64,000 nt of DNA, from contig JAJZRS010000009.1 in NCBI GenBank assembly GCA_021802545.1, positions 1 to 64,000 on the forward strand, written 5' to 3'. Of this stretch, positions 39,730-49,580 are shown piece by piece (within the stretch, counting starts at the first letter, position 1; every line of letters starts with the position of its first letter). Made by a program: the position numbers and the translations under genes. The DNA comes from Pseudomonadota bacterium (GTDB lineage Bacteria > Pseudomonadota > Gammaproteobacteria > Burkholderiales > JABEVD01). Below the pieces are notes generated by a model. The model searched no databases. It was not told where the DNA came from and saw nothing but the letters and a program-made list of their open reading frames with translations.

Positions 39730-40997
39730 TCTCCTGAATTAGGGGTGGTAGAAGAGGGTGACGCGGCACTGGCCGCTCCGGTCTGCATGAGCAGGCGCTC
39801 GAACGCACTGCCATCCTGTCGGGTCAGATTCGGCACGAATCTGGAATAGACCCGGAACAGCATTTCGGTCGTGGTATGTCCCATCTGGCGGGCGATCCAT
39901 TCCGGGTTCTCACCAGCGGCCAGCCACAAGGTCGCAGCGGTATGACGGCACTGGTAAGGTCTGCGCTTCTCGAGATCGAGATGCCGGAGCAGGGGGTACC
40001 ACACCCGGTTCGTGACGTTCTTGTGATCGAGTGGTGTGCCAATACGCGTGCAGAAGACGTACTCTGTCTTGCCGCGTGTCACTTTCTCCTGGGCTCTGAG
40101 TGCGTCATGTACTACCTGAGACATCTGGATGTCACGTTGTGAACTGTCGTTCTTCGTGTACTCATCCTCATTCAGAACGAAGGTCTCCCTAATCAGAATC
40201 AGCCGACGATCGAAGTCGACGTATTTCCACTTCAGCCCGTCAATCTCACCGGTGCGCATCCCAGTGAAGAAACGAGTGGTGTAGTAGTCCCGGAAATCTG
40301 GGCGCACTGTTTCCAGAATCCGTTTGACTTCATCCAGCGTGAAGGGCGCCACATCCACGCGCTTGACCTTCAGCTGTTTGATATTTTGAAACGGTGTGCG
40401 AAAATTGAAACGGTCGGCGGCTTCATTCACGATCTGCCTCAACAGGTTGACCAACTTGTTGATGCGTCGATTCGACAGCTTTGATACCTTACCCCGGGCG
40501 TTGACTTTGGCGAGCTCTGCACGGTAAGCAAGGACATCAGCCTTGGTGATTCTGCCGACCTCCTTATCTCCGAATTTCGGAAGCAGTTGGTTGTCGATGT
40601 CGTACCTGATGATCCGCTTGTGGGATCGTCTCCACTCCACCTCCTTTTCCAGGTACCAGGTCTGCGCGAAATCTCTCAAGAGAGGTGTCCCAGCTACCCC
40701 GCCAACATCCATGTGGGACGATGTTGGCGCGTTATTTTCACCATGAGCGGGTGCCTGGTGTGGCGATTCCGAGGACATGGTTGTGAACTTCTGTCCGTTC
40801 TTGCTGTTCGGGAAGAAACGCGAATATTCGAATGTCCCTGCCTGAATTTCCGCCTCGATCCGATCTAGAACCTTCTGGACCCTTTTACGGTTGGCCGCTG
40901 TGTCCGTCAGTGCTGTCTGCTCCCGGCAACGAATTCCCTGAAACCTGAAGTCAAGAAACAGGAGTCCGGTATCGGCTCGAGTTCGTATACTACCCAT
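39726..40997 (-). CDS. int: Tyrosine-recombinase integrase
   Basis: The 423-residue phage-type integrase begins at the ATG at 40997, overlapping the xis-like gene by 8 bases; an upstream ATG at 41126 would run through that gene. It has an N-terminal arm-type DNA-binding domain (about 1-70, GLLFLDFRFQGIRCREQT), a core-binding domain (about 120-215), and a catalytic domain with TGMRTGEIDGLKW (Arg I), TKNDSSQRDIQM (Lys), YQCRHTAATLW (Arg II; first His replaced by Gln) and RQMGHTTTEMLFRVYSRFV (His and Tyr). It should be active. It may have mobilised this module or the whole island. Confidence 0.92.
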   Translation of the reverse strand: MGSIRTRADTGLLFLDFRFQGIRCREQTALTDTAANRKRVQKVLDRIEAEIQAGTFEYSRFFPNSKNGQKFTTMSSESPHQAPAHGENNAPTSSHMDVGGVAGTPLLRDFAQTWYLEKEVEWRRSHKRIIRYDIDNQLLPKFGDKEVGRITKADVLAYRAELAKVNARGKVSKLSNRRINKLVNLLRQIVNEAADRFNFRTPFQNIKQLKVKRVDVAPFTLDEVKRILETVRPDFRDYYTTRFFTGMRTGEIDGLKWKYVDFDRRLILIRETFVLNEDEYTKNDSSQRDIQMSQVVHDALRAQEKVTRGKTEYVFCTRIGTPLDHKNVTNRVWYPLLRHLDLEKRRPYQCRHTAATLWLAAGENPEWIARQMGHTTTEMLFRVYSRFVPNLTRQDGSAFERLLMQTGAASAASPSSTTPNSGE

Positions 40998-41220
40998 TGC
41001 AGATATCTCCGTTAGCCATGGGGATTGCGAAGGCACCAAGAGACTTGTGCATGTCTCTTTCAATGTGCTCCCAGATAAACAGGAACTTGCGCCCGCCGAA
41101 AGGCTTGATGTAATGAATGCCTTCAATCAAGACGCTATCGACCATTCTGTTTCGTATGGTCCTGCTGTCGTACTTGATTGCAGCTGCCAGTTCCTCGGTC
41201 GTCATATAGGTAAGTGACAT
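40990..41220 (-). CDS. Small DNA-binding protein, probable excisionase
   Basis: The 76-residue protein contains a helix-turn-helix-like start (YMTTEELAAAIKYDSRTIRN) followed by LIEGIHYIKPFGGRKFLFIW, the winged motif typical of excisionase/MerR-like HTH_17 proteins. A strong AGGGG ribosome site precedes the ATG. Position directly before the integrase and the overlap support a role as recombination directionality factor. Confidence 0.75.
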   Translation of the reverse strand: MSLTYMTTEELAAAIKYDSRTIRNRMVDSVLIEGIHYIKPFGGRKFLFIWEHIERDMHKSLGAFAIPMANGDICNG

Positions 41221-41284
41221 TTCACCCCTTTCAAATTAAAATTAGGACAGGAAGTACAAAAATCCTTCTACGTAAAGTTTGTAC

Positions 41285-41355
41285 ATCTAGGATGTATTTT
41301 ATACGGATATTATGCATTGTCAAGAAATAAAATCCATCAAGGATGCATTTAATAC
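41285..41355. promoter_or_regulatory. Direct repeats in the divergent promoter between xis/int and the Cro-like gene
   Basis: ATCTAGGATGTATTTTATAC (41285-41304) and ATCAAGGATGCATTTAATAC (41336-41355) agree at 17 of 20 positions and start 51 bases apart. The second lies just before the ribosome site of the Cro-like gene. These are probable operators of that regulator controlling both divergent promoters. Confidence 0.5.
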
Positions 41356-41367
41356 CTGGAGAGCGTA

Positions 41368-41568
41368 GTGATTAAGTGCCACTTATCTCGAATGATGGGC
41401 GAGCGGAAGCTAAAGGTTATTGATGTTTCAAGGGAAACCGGGCTACATCGAAATACGGTTGACTTGCTCTACAACGAAACAGCAATTCGGGTGGATCTCG
41501 ACACGATTGAAAAACTTTGTAAGTTGTTCAATTGCAGTGTTGGGGATTTGTTTGAGTATATTCCATGA
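41368..41568 (+). CDS. Cro/C1-type helix-turn-helix regulator
   Basis: The 66-residue protein (GTG start, GGAGAG site) is almost entirely an HTH_26/YozG-like domain: RKLKVIDVSRETGLHRNTVD, then RVDLDTIEKLCKLFNCSVGD and LFEYIP. It is divergent from the xis/int operon across a promoter with repeated sites, the usual place of a repressor that keeps a mobile element quiet. Confidence 0.85.
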   Translation: MIKCHLSRMMGERKLKVIDVSRETGLHRNTVDLLYNETAIRVDLDTIEKLCKLFNCSVGDLFEYIP

Positions 41569-41833
41569 GGCGACCTGCTCATGGTAGCTTTCTCTAATTC
41601 GGGATGGCGTACCAAAAAAAGCGATCGACTTCAGTTCGGCCTTTGCCGACTTTGACCTGCTTCACCTTGTTGGGCAGGAAGGTGGCGGTAACCCGCCGCT
41701 TAGTCACCGGTTGCTCTGAACGTCAGCTTTTCTTTTCGGGGAACTGGCGCTCGGTGCCAAAAGCTGCCGTTAGTATTGGCTTCATCGAGTGTCTCTTCAT
41801 TGCATTGATCTACCACAGCGACAAAATTTCCAT
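41569..41833. other. Intergenic junction between mobile module and RND efflux operon
   Basis: No gene I can support. A minus-strand GTG frame at 41594-41707 (37 codons) lacks a ribosome site. Composition changes across this stretch from the AT-richer module to the GC-richer efflux genes, so a boundary may lie here. Confidence 0.35.
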
Positions 41834-44800
41834 TTACACGGAATCCCGTACGCTTTCAAATCGACCGTAGCGCAGCGCAAGGCTGGGAAGCAGGAGCAGA
41901 TTCAATGCCGTGGAGGTAAAAAGACCTCCCAGAATGACAATCGCCATGGGGCCTTCGATCTCCCGTCCGGGCGCATTCGATCCCAAAGCAAGCGGCAGCA
42001 GGCCCAGTGCGGTGACCAGCGCCGTCATCAGTATCGGCGCAAGTCTTTCCTGCGCGCCCTGCAGCGCTGTTTCGGGTTCCCAGTTCAACCCGGCTTCAGC
42101 CACGAGATGTTCGTAATGAGAGAGCATCATGATTGAATTGCGCAGGGTGATGCCGAACAAGGTGATGAAACCGACAAGGGATCCGACCGAAAGCCCAGTG
42201 TCAGACAAGAGAACTGCCAGCACACCGCCGATGAGCGCAAAAGGCAGATTGATAAAGATCAGGATCAGGTTGCGGGGATTTCGCAATACCATCGAAAGCA
42301 GTAAAACGATGGCAATGCCGGCAATGGCGGAATGCATCAAAAGGTCATTCATCGTGCGGGCCTGCGCCTCGGCAGTTCCCCCGAATTCGACATAGCTTCC
42401 AACGGGCAAGCTAACTTTGGAGGCAATTTGCTTCTTTGCCTCGGCAACGAAAGATCCGACATCTCGGCCAGAGACATTGCAGGTAACAGTCTGGACGCGT
42501 CTTGCGCCATCATGCAGGATGACGTAGCGCCCTGGTTTTTCCTGAATGTCCGCCAATTGATTCAGCCGGATATAAGTTCCCGTCGCATTGCGAAGCGGTA
42601 GGTTGCCGACATCGAGGATGCTTCGCCGACTCATTGGATCGAGGATGACGTTGACATCGAACACCCGATTGCCGTCGTAAACCTGCCCGACGATATCGCC
42701 CTGAAAGGCGGTTCGAACCGCATCGAGCACTTGCACGGCGTCAAAGCCCCACTTGGTCAAGGCGTCTTCGCGCAACTTCACCAGAAGTTGCGGCATCCCG
42801 GGCGGGGATTGCACCTGTACTTCGGCAGCTCCTGAAATATGGCTCAATATCTTGGCAATTTGCTGCGCTTTTTCGTCCAGGTTATCGAGATTCTTGCCAT
42901 ACACATTGACCACGACCGAGGCGGTGTACCCCGAAAGCGTTTCCTCGATGCGCTCGACCAGAAACGTTTTCACCGATGTCGAGATGCCTGGAAACAATGC
43001 CATCGCTTTCCGGATGTCGGATTGTGCGTGACTGGCAGCGTTTTCATCGAGAGGCTTGAGTTCCACATCGATTTCACTGTACTGCGTGCCGTAGGTATCA
43101 TCCGCCTTTTCCGCTCTGCCGGCCCTCTGGGCGACTGTGTTGACGATTGGAAGCTCGAGTAGCGCCTTCATCATGTTATGCCCGATGCGCATGGACTCGG
43201 CGAGCGATGTGCCGGGCACAGCGGCCATGTGGACGATGAAATGCCCTTCCTTGAGTTCAGGGAGAAACTCCCCTTCCATGAATGGAAGTGTTGCAATACC
43301 CCCAAGCGTGGCAATTACGGTGAATAGGACAATGCTGCGGAAATGCCTTTCAACGTGCAATAGGAGCGATCGATATCTTGATTTGAGCCAGCGGACAATC
43401 GGCGGCTCATGTTCCGGCAGCGGATGGTTTCCGAGCAGCAGCATGCAAAGGGCCGGCGTAACGGTCACTGCCACGGCAAGCGACGCCAGCGTAGCCAGAA
43501 TATAGGCCAGGCTCAATGGCGAAAACAATCTCCCTGCAACCCCCGACATCGACAACACCGGCGTGAAGACCAGCGCAATCGCCAGGGTGGCATAGACCAC
43601 GGCGCTCCGAACCTCCAGAGTGGCATTGAGAATGACGTCAAAAGGGGGCTGAGGGACTTCCAGATGGTGATTTTCGCGCAGCCTGCGATAAATGTTTTCC
43701 ACCACAATCACCGCATCATCCACGAGCAATCCGATGGCGATGGCAAGTCCGCCCAGTGTCATGGTGTTGAAACTCAGCCCCCGGTATTCCATCACCATGG
43801 ATGCAGTCAGAAGCGAAAGGGGGATCGCGGTCAGGGAAATTGCTGCGGCACGAAGATTGAGCAGGAACAGGGTCAGCACCATGATCACCAGAACGGCTCC
43901 GATGATCAATGAATGACTCATGTTGCGGGTTGCGATCAGGATGAAGTTGGCAGGCCGGAACACCGTGTGCAGGACGATGCCCTGATTCGAAAGTCCCGGC
44001 GCAAGAACTTTCAGTTCCTGTTCGATATGCTCGGTGACCTTCTGCGTGTTGGTGCCGTACTGTTCCGATATCACCAGTTGCACGGCAGGTTCGTTCATGA
44101 TCGATGCGGCGCCGATGGCCGTGGCGGGGGCATCGACGATTCTGGCAATATCGCCTAGGACGATGTTCTGACCGTCACGGTGAGCGATGACCGTAGCAGC
44201 GATCTCGCCTGGTTCGAGCGACTGTCCTTCGCTTTGCAATACGATCCGCTGGTTGGCATTGTCGATCACCCCGGCGCCCCTGATTCCGGTCGCGGCTCGC
44301 GCTGAAGCGAGCACTTCGTCGATGCTCAGGTCGTATTTGACCAGTTTCTCAGGGCGGACCTGAATCTGGATCTCTTTTTCCTCTCCGCCGAATACGGCCA
44401 CATTCGATACGCCTGAAACGGCGAGCAGATCCGGTTTCAGGGTCCAGTCGGCAATCGTGCGCAGTTCCATGAGCGAATGCCTGCTTGACGTCAATCCTAT
44501 GGTCAGCGCGACACTCGTGGAGGAGCTCATCGGGGACATGGCGGGGGCGCGCACGCCTTGAGGCAATCTGGCAGTGGTCAGGCGTTCCGCGATGACCTGG
44601 CGGTCATGGTAGATGTCGCTGCCGGGTTGAAAAACCACGGTGATGACCGAGAGTCCCTGAATCGAGCTCGAGCGCAATGCCTGAATTCCGGGTGCGCCGT
44701 TGATCACATTTTCAATGGGCTGCGTGACCAGAATCTCCACCTGCTCGGCGGATAATCCCATGGCTTCCGTCTGGATGACCGTCTGCGGCGGGGCGAATTC

Positions 44801-44935
44801 AGGAAATACATCGAATTTGGCATCCGGCAACGTGTAAAGGCCATACAGGAAGAGAAGGCAGGCCAGCGCAATGACCACGCCGCGATAGCGCAAGGAAAAG
44901 CGTACTATTGCGGCCAGAATTCCGGAAGTATGCAT
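41834..44935 (-). CDS. RND efflux pump inner-membrane subunit, heavy-metal-efflux-like
   Basis: The 1033-residue protein has the RND layout: one N-terminal helix, a large periplasmic domain, a helix group around 350-500, a second periplasmic domain and a C-terminal helix group. FPEFAPPQTVIQTEAMGLSA near the start is typical of CzcA/CusA-like (HME) proteins. The proton-relay motif in the fourth helix reads GLLVDDAVIVVENIYRRL, with two Asp, more like general RND pumps than CusA or classical CzcA. Metal specificity is therefore uncertain. It ends the operon after the adaptor and outer-membrane genes and a CusRS-like two-component system. Confidence 0.88.
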   Translation of the reverse strand: MHTSGILAAIVRFSLRYRGVVIALACLLFLYGLYTLPDAKFDVFPEFAPPQTVIQTEAMGLSAEQVEILVTQPIENVINGAPGIQALRSSSIQGLSVITVVFQPGSDIYHDRQVIAERLTTARLPQGVRAPAMSPMSSSTSVALTIGLTSSRHSLMELRTIADWTLKPDLLAVSGVSNVAVFGGEEKEIQIQVRPEKLVKYDLSIDEVLASARAATGIRGAGVIDNANQRIVLQSEGQSLEPGEIAATVIAHRDGQNIVLGDIARIVDAPATAIGAASIMNEPAVQLVISEQYGTNTQKVTEHIEQELKVLAPGLSNQGIVLHTVFRPANFILIATRNMSHSLIIGAVLVIMVLTLFLLNLRAAAISLTAIPLSLLTASMVMEYRGLSFNTMTLGGLAIAIGLLVDDAVIVVENIYRRLRENHHLEVPQPPFDVILNATLEVRSAVVYATLAIALVFTPVLSMSGVAGRLFSPLSLAYILATLASLAVAVTVTPALCMLLLGNHPLPEHEPPIVRWLKSRYRSLLLHVERHFRSIVLFTVIATLGGIATLPFMEGEFLPELKEGHFIVHMAAVPGTSLAESMRIGHNMMKALLELPIVNTVAQRAGRAEKADDTYGTQYSEIDVELKPLDENAASHAQSDIRKAMALFPGISTSVKTFLVERIEETLSGYTASVVVNVYGKNLDNLDEKAQQIAKILSHISGAAEVQVQSPPGMPQLLVKLREDALTKWGFDAVQVLDAVRTAFQGDIVGQVYDGNRVFDVNVILDPMSRRSILDVGNLPLRNATGTYIRLNQLADIQEKPGRYVILHDGARRVQTVTCNVSGRDVGSFVAEAKKQIASKVSLPVGSYVEFGGTAEAQARTMNDLLMHSAIAGIAIVLLLSMVLRNPRNLILIFINLPFALIGGVLAVLLSDTGLSVGSLVGFITLFGITLRNSIMMLSHYEHLVAEAGLNWEPETALQGAQERLAPILMTALVTALGLLPLALGSNAPGREIEGPMAIVILGGLFTSTALNLLLLPSLALRYGRFESVRDSV

Positions 44936-45915
44936 CAGTCCTGATCGCCTTCGTCGTCACCTGACTGGATCTGGGCATGAAACTCTTGGGAAAGCAGTTG
45001 CTGCGCCCCGGTAACCACCACCATTTCGCCTGGTTCGAAGCCCTTGAATGCGAACCACCCCGCTGCCAAGGGTGCATCCATTGGCGCTGGCCGCCTCACG
45101 AAGCTCCCCGGTTTCTGCCGAACGTAAACCCAGGCCGATCCCTGCTGCCAAACCACGGCGGAAGCGGGAATGACCACGCCTTCCCGGGATAGCCCTACAG
45201 GCAGGGAAGCGCTGACCGTCATTCCGGGAAGCAAATTGGACGACGAGGCATGGAAGAAGAAACTCAGGCCCTGGAATTTGGCGTCCGTTTTCGGGGAAGG
45301 CGACACCAGGTTGGCTTTTATCCCGCTCTTCCCATCTGCCTGAATTTCGGCAGTGGCGGGCGCTTCAGGAATGGCAACCCCCGAAGATACCGTGATCTGA
45401 ATCAATACTTCCTTCCCATCCGCCAACTCCTTGAAGAGCGCGGTATCATTCAACACTGTCCTGACGATGGCGTTTCCCCATTGCAGCCTGGCATCCTTTA
45501 TGACCACATCGAGCGCTTCCCGGGCCGCATTCGAATTCGCTTGGTCGATCCGCCATGCGCCAGCGGCTGCCTGAAGCGCCTTGTCCGATACATTGCGCCC
45601 GTCATCATGTAATGATTTGATGCGCAGGTATTCCTGTCTGGAAATCTCCAGGGCAGCACGGGCCTTCTCCGATTGGGATCGGGACATGATGATCCGGTTT
45701 CTCAAATCGAGCAGGCTTTGCGTCGACAGCACCTTGCCGTAGGCCGGTACAGCTTGCCGATGAGCGGCCGGTTTGAGAGGCGCGGCCTGGATCCCGCTGC
45801 GTAGAAGAGCGGCCTGATCGAGCCTGACTGTTCCGCTCGACGCCGTGAATTCGCCTGCCAGACCAGGCGTCGTCATGGCAATCAGGAGGGTTGCGAGGAT
45901 CGGATTGGCTTTCAT
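44935..45915 (-). CDS. RND efflux periplasmic adaptor (membrane fusion protein)
   Basis: The 326-residue HlyD/CusB-type adaptor has a signal peptide (through GLAG, about residue 21), beta-barrel and lipoyl-like segments (VPAYGKVLSTQSLLDLRNRI), a helical hairpin (SRSQSEKARAALEISRQEYL) and LLPGMTVSASLPVG in the barrel domain. It bridges the RND pump and the TolC-like channel. Its stop codon meets the pump start (one-base overlap) and its start overlaps the channel gene by four bases. Confidence 0.85.
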   Translation of the reverse strand: MKANPILATLLIAMTTPGLAGEFTASSGTVRLDQAALLRSGIQAAPLKPAAHRQAVPAYGKVLSTQSLLDLRNRIIMSRSQSEKARAALEISRQEYLRIKSLHDDGRNVSDKALQAAAGAWRIDQANSNAAREALDVVIKDARLQWGNAIVRTVLNDTALFKELADGKEVLIQITVSSGVAIPEAPATAEIQADGKSGIKANLVSPSPKTDAKFQGLSFFFHASSSNLLPGMTVSASLPVGLSREGVVIPASAVVWQQGSAWVYVRQKPGSFVRRPAPMDAPLAAGWFAFKGFEPGEMVVVTGAQQLLSQEFHAQIQSGDDEGDQD

Positions 45916-47306
45916 TGTTCTTCCTGGCGGGGATCTGTCGTCTGAATAACCGGAATGGGCGCTGCCGGAAATAGCGGGCGCTGAACGGCATCTTCCAGCT
46001 TGCCCAGGGATTGCATCTCGCCGACGATCGCTCCGAGATGGGCGAGTTCCGCGGACAGGAGAGTATTGTCGGATTCCGCAGCCGCAAGCCGGTCGATTTC
46101 CCCTGTGTTGAACCGGCTTTGCATGGCAGCGTGATCGATTTCCTGATCGCGAAGCAACTTGTCGACGACAGCCATCTTTCTGTCGCTAGCCCGGTAAGCC
46201 GCCAGGGCAGAATCAATTTCGCCGATAGCGCGCGCCTCCAGCGCCGTAAAGGCAGCTGCCGCCTGACGGCGACGCTCCTCCGCTTCGGCTATGGGCCCCT
46301 CGTTCTGATTGAGGACGGGAAGAGGGAGCGCCAATCCGAGCATCCATCCCTGGCCCCAGTCATATCCTGTGCCCAGCTTGATATCCGGATACTGTTTTGC
46401 GATCTCGAGCTGCAGCGCGTTCTGACTTGCCGCATATCCGGCCAGCGCGGAAAGGATATCCGCACGGTTCAGGAGCGCCGTCCTGCGTATCGCTTGCGCG
46501 GCAAGCATGTCCGGTTTCGGGATTCTTGAAATGCCTTCCAGATCAATCGTGACTCCGGAGAGATTGGTTATGCCAATGGCGGAGGCCAGTTCGGTTCTTG
46601 CCTGGTTTTCCCTGCCCTGCACATCACTCAGGGCAACCAGGGCGTTCTGCAACGCAATTTGTGTCCGGGTGACTTCAGGCAGCGAGATTTCGCCGGACTG
46701 GAATCTGCTTTGCAGCAATCGAACCATTGCCCGCTGCGACAAGACCTGCTTCTGCAGGATATCCTCTTCGGTTTCTGCTGCATACAGGTTGACCATGCTG
46801 GACCTGACGCGGCTGTAGACCTTCCAGGTGCTGGAGGCGAGATCGAAGCGCGCGGAATCGGAAAGATGCTTTGCCTCCATCATGCGATATCCGCGCTTGC
46901 CCGCGGTCTCGATCGGAATGCCCAGCTTCCAGAAGAGGCCCCAGGGCTCCACCCCCCTGGGTTCCACGGTATTTTGCTGGGCGGAGAAACCCAGGCTGGG
47001 ATTGGGGCGCATCCCTGCCGTAATGACCTGTGCTTTTGCAATACCCAATTTTGCGCGCGCCACGTCCAGTTCAGGCTGATAATAAAAGGCGGCCAGCGTC
47101 AGGTAATTCAGATCCCAGGTTTTGATGGGCCATGGGGTCTCTCCCATGTTCTTCGTGATGAAATCCCTGAGCCCGGGACTATCCAGCGTGCGGGCCTCAA
47201 GCGAGGCTACCGTTTTCGAAGCCGTGATGGGCTTCGTCTGAAAGCCGGCGCAGCCAGCCAATAAGCTTCCAAAAAGACATGCAGTGGATATTTTCGTGAA
47301 TTTCAT
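45912..47306 (-). CDS. TolC-like outer-membrane efflux lipoprotein
   Basis: The 464-residue protein has a lipoprotein signal (SLLAGC, Cys19) and two repeated OEP domains with the long alpha-helices of TolC-family channels (LDVARAKLGIAKAQVITAGM; RRQAAAAFTALEARAIGEID). It resembles CusC/CzcC channels. It precedes the adaptor and pump genes in the operon and follows the sensor kinase by about 58 bases. Confidence 0.85.
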   Translation of the reverse strand: MKFTKISTACLFGSLLAGCAGFQTKPITASKTVASLEARTLDSPGLRDFITKNMGETPWPIKTWDLNYLTLAAFYYQPELDVARAKLGIAKAQVITAGMRPNPSLGFSAQQNTVEPRGVEPWGLFWKLGIPIETAGKRGYRMMEAKHLSDSARFDLASSTWKVYSRVRSSMVNLYAAETEEDILQKQVLSQRAMVRLLQSRFQSGEISLPEVTRTQIALQNALVALSDVQGRENQARTELASAIGITNLSGVTIDLEGISRIPKPDMLAAQAIRRTALLNRADILSALAGYAASQNALQLEIAKQYPDIKLGTGYDWGQGWMLGLALPLPVLNQNEGPIAEAEERRRQAAAAFTALEARAIGEIDSALAAYRASDRKMAVVDKLLRDQEIDHAAMQSRFNTGEIDRLAAAESDNTLLSAELAHLGAIVGEMQSLGKLEDAVQRPLFPAAPIPVIQTTDPRQEEQ

Positions 47307-47364
47307 GCGGGTATTATAGGGATATGATCCGAACGGGAGGCTGACTGGAAAATGACAAGATCCG

Positions 47365-48819
47365 TCATCCTCGACATCTCAAAGGGGGAGGAAAGCGAAG
47401 CGTGACGGTGGTGCCTTGTCCAGGCATGCTTTGGATTTCAATGGTGCCGCTGTGCATGGTCATGATGGATTTTGCGATGGCGAGACCGAGGCCGCTACCA
47501 TCCGCGTGATCTGAACGGGAACTGTCGACTCGATAGAAGCGGTTGAACAATTTCGATAGATGTTCAGGTGCTATGCCGATCCCTGTATCTTCGACGTTGA
47601 TTTCGACCCACTGCCCGTTGATTTCCTTGACGGAGAGGACAACGCTTCCCCCTTTGCGAGTGTGATGCAACGCATTGGAAACGAGGTTGCCGATTGCACG
47701 CCTGAATAGGGAAGGGTCAGCATCCAGCATCGAATGCCCCTGGCAACTCAGCGACACATTTCTTTCTTCCGCCATGGCCTCATAAAAGGCGCGAACGGCT
47801 TCCAGCTCCTTGTCAGCATCAAGCTGTTTGCGCTCGATGTGCGGCACAGGCTGTTCGGCTCGCGCAAGAAAAAGCAGGCTGTCGATCATGCGTGAAAGCC
47901 GATCGTACTCTTCAAGGCCGGATTCGAGCACATCCCGATACTCTTCAGCCGATCTGGGCCGGGAAAGCGCCACCTGCATTTCCCCCATCAGGTTATTGAT
48001 GGGGGTTCTGAGCTCATGGGCCAAGTCAGCGGAGAATTGGGAGAGACGCTGGAAGGATTCCTCGAGCCGATCCAGCATGTCGTCAAATGCAGCGGCCAGA
48101 TCCGCCAGTTCTACAGGCCAGCGTTCAGCGCGAATTCGTTCATGCAGTTGCGCTGAGGTGATGGCCTGAGCTTGTTCCGTAATTTTGTTCAAAGGGGACA
48201 AGCCCCTTTTCACCATAAATATGCTCAAGATCGCCGAGAGAAGGACGCCAAAAATCAATACGAGAGTAAGCTTATGGCGATAATCCACAGTGAGCCCACC
48301 TTCCTGTGAAAGGTCCAGCGCCACCTGGATGATGCGCATTTCCTTCGTTCCGGTTTGAGCAAGAGCCGCCATGAGAAGAAAGGGTTTACCCTGCGGAGAT
48401 GTCCAGCTTAGCGCCTTGTCAGGCAATACAGTCAAGTCGGCTGATTCAGGAAATGGAGAAGCGGAAAGGACTTTTCCCATCCCGGGCGTCGCGATGAGGG
48501 TTTTTCCCTTCAGGTCCAACACGCGGGCATAATACCTGGCCAGCGTGAAAGTCCTGCCTTCCCATTGCACTTCTTCGTTCAAGGCTTCAGGATCGACTTC
48601 CGGAGCCTGAAGGATGGACCTCAATACATGGATCTTGTCGGTCAGGAACTGGTTGTTTTCGCGTTCCAGGTTATTGAGAAGCACCCAATAAAGGAATCCA
48701 GTGCCGAGAAGTAGGAGGCTAAAGGTTGAAAGGGTGTAAAGGGCTGTCAACCTGCCGGTGATCGACCAAGGTTTTCCAAATTTCAGGAAATCAGCGTGTT
48801 TCGAGGACATAGCCGACAC
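47365..48819 (-). CDS. Heavy-metal sensor histidine kinase (CusS/IrlS-like)
   Basis: The 484-residue protein has two membrane helices (about 27-48 and 187-207) flanking a periplasmic sensor loop, a HAMP region ([18 protein letters not shown]), a dimerisation/phosphoacceptor segment [20 protein letters not shown] (His about 264), and an ATPase domain with [14 protein letters not shown] (N box), VEDTGIGI (G1) and [12 protein letters not shown] (G2). It belongs to the heavy-metal sensor kinases. It overlaps the response-regulator gene; an ATG at 48810 is an alternative start. Confidence 0.92.
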   Translation of the reverse strand: MSAMSSKHADFLKFGKPWSITGRLTALYTLSTFSLLLLGTGFLYWVLLNNLERENNQFLTDKIHVLRSILQAPEVDPEALNEEVQWEGRTFTLARYYARVLDLKGKTLIATPGMGKVLSASPFPESADLTVLPDKALSWTSPQGKPFLLMAALAQTGTKEMRIIQVALDLSQEGGLTVDYRHKLTLVLIFGVLLSAILSIFMVKRGLSPLNKITEQAQAITSAQLHERIRAERWPVELADLAAAFDDMLDRLEESFQRLSQFSADLAHELRTPINNLMGEMQVALSRPRSAEEYRDVLESGLEEYDRLSRMIDSLLFLARAEQPVPHIERKQLDADKELEAVRAFYEAMAEERNVSLSCQGHSMLDADPSLFRRAIGNLVSNALHHTRKGGSVVLSVKEINGQWVEINVEDTGIGIAPEHLSKLFNRFYRVDSSRSDHADGSGLGLAIAKSIMTMHSGTIEIQSMPGQGTTVTLRFPPPLRCRG

Positions 48820-49465
48820 CGCGGACGGTATGGATCAGTTCTTTTTTGAATGGCGCGTCCACTTTGGCCCTGAGGCGACGGATGGCAACGTCAATGACGT
48901 TGGTGTCGCTGTCGAAGTCCATGCCCCAGATTTGCTCAGAAATTAGTGTGCGCGACAACACTTCGCCAGCTCTTTGCGCAAACAATGCCAGCAGCGAAAA
49001 TTCCTTCTGGGTCAGGTCGAGGCGAACTCCACCACGGATGGCACAATGACGCAACAGATCCACTTCGAGATCTGCAATGCGTAAAGTGTCTGACTGTAGA
49101 GCTGGCTTTCGCCGTAGCAATGTGCGTACCCGGGCAAGCAACTCGGAGAACGCAAAAGGTTTAACGAGATAGTCGTCCGCGCCCAATTCCAAACCCCTTA
49201 CCCGATCCTGTACTGAATCCCGGGCTGTAAGGAAGAGTACCGGTATCTGCCAACCTCCGCCTCGTAGTGCGCCGATAATTGACCATCCGTCACGTTTCGG
49301 GAGCATGACATCCAGAATGATCAGATCGATATCCTCCTCGGATGTCGCAAGATGAAGCCCATCCTCGCCATTATCGGCAATATCGACTGTGAATCCGTTT
49401 TCTTCCAGGCCCTTTTTGAGAAAATCGGCTGTTTTTTTCTCGTCTTCAATGATCAAGATGCGCAT
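48791..49465 (-). CDS. OmpR-family response regulator (CusR-like)
   Basis: The 224-residue protein has a receiver domain ([20 protein letters not shown]; phosphoacceptor Asp in [14 protein letters not shown], about 52; VKPFAF with the conserved Lys) and a C-terminal winged-helix DNA-binding domain ([34 protein letters not shown]). Typical of CusR/CopR/IrlR metal-response regulators. First gene of the regulator-kinase-channel-adaptor-pump cluster, which it probably activates. Confidence 0.94.
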   Translation of the reverse strand: MRILIIEDEKKTADFLKKGLEENGFTVDIADNGEDGLHLATSEEDIDLIILDVMLPKRDGWSIIGALRGGGWQIPVLFLTARDSVQDRVRGLELGADDYLVKPFAFSELLARVRTLLRRKPALQSDTLRIADLEVDLLRHCAIRGGVRLDLTQKEFSLLALFAQRAGEVLSRTLISEQIWGMDFDSDTNVIDVAIRRLRAKVDAPFKKELIHTVRGVGYVLETR

Positions 49466-49580
49466 TTTTTTGCAGAAACTTCGGCGGCTTCAGGTTGCAG
49501 GGCTCATTTTCCAGATCGGAAGACTATCACGCAACCTGCTCAAAAATGACTACATGATTGCTTCGGCTTTTGAGGTCAAC

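Noticed and set aside
40998-41126. Longer start for the integrase
   Set aside because: It overlaps the whole xis-like coding region in a second frame; integrase homology begins at the ATG at 40997.
41594-41707. 37-codon minus-strand GTG frame
   Set aside because: The reading looks protein-like but there is no ribosome site, no family match and it is very short.
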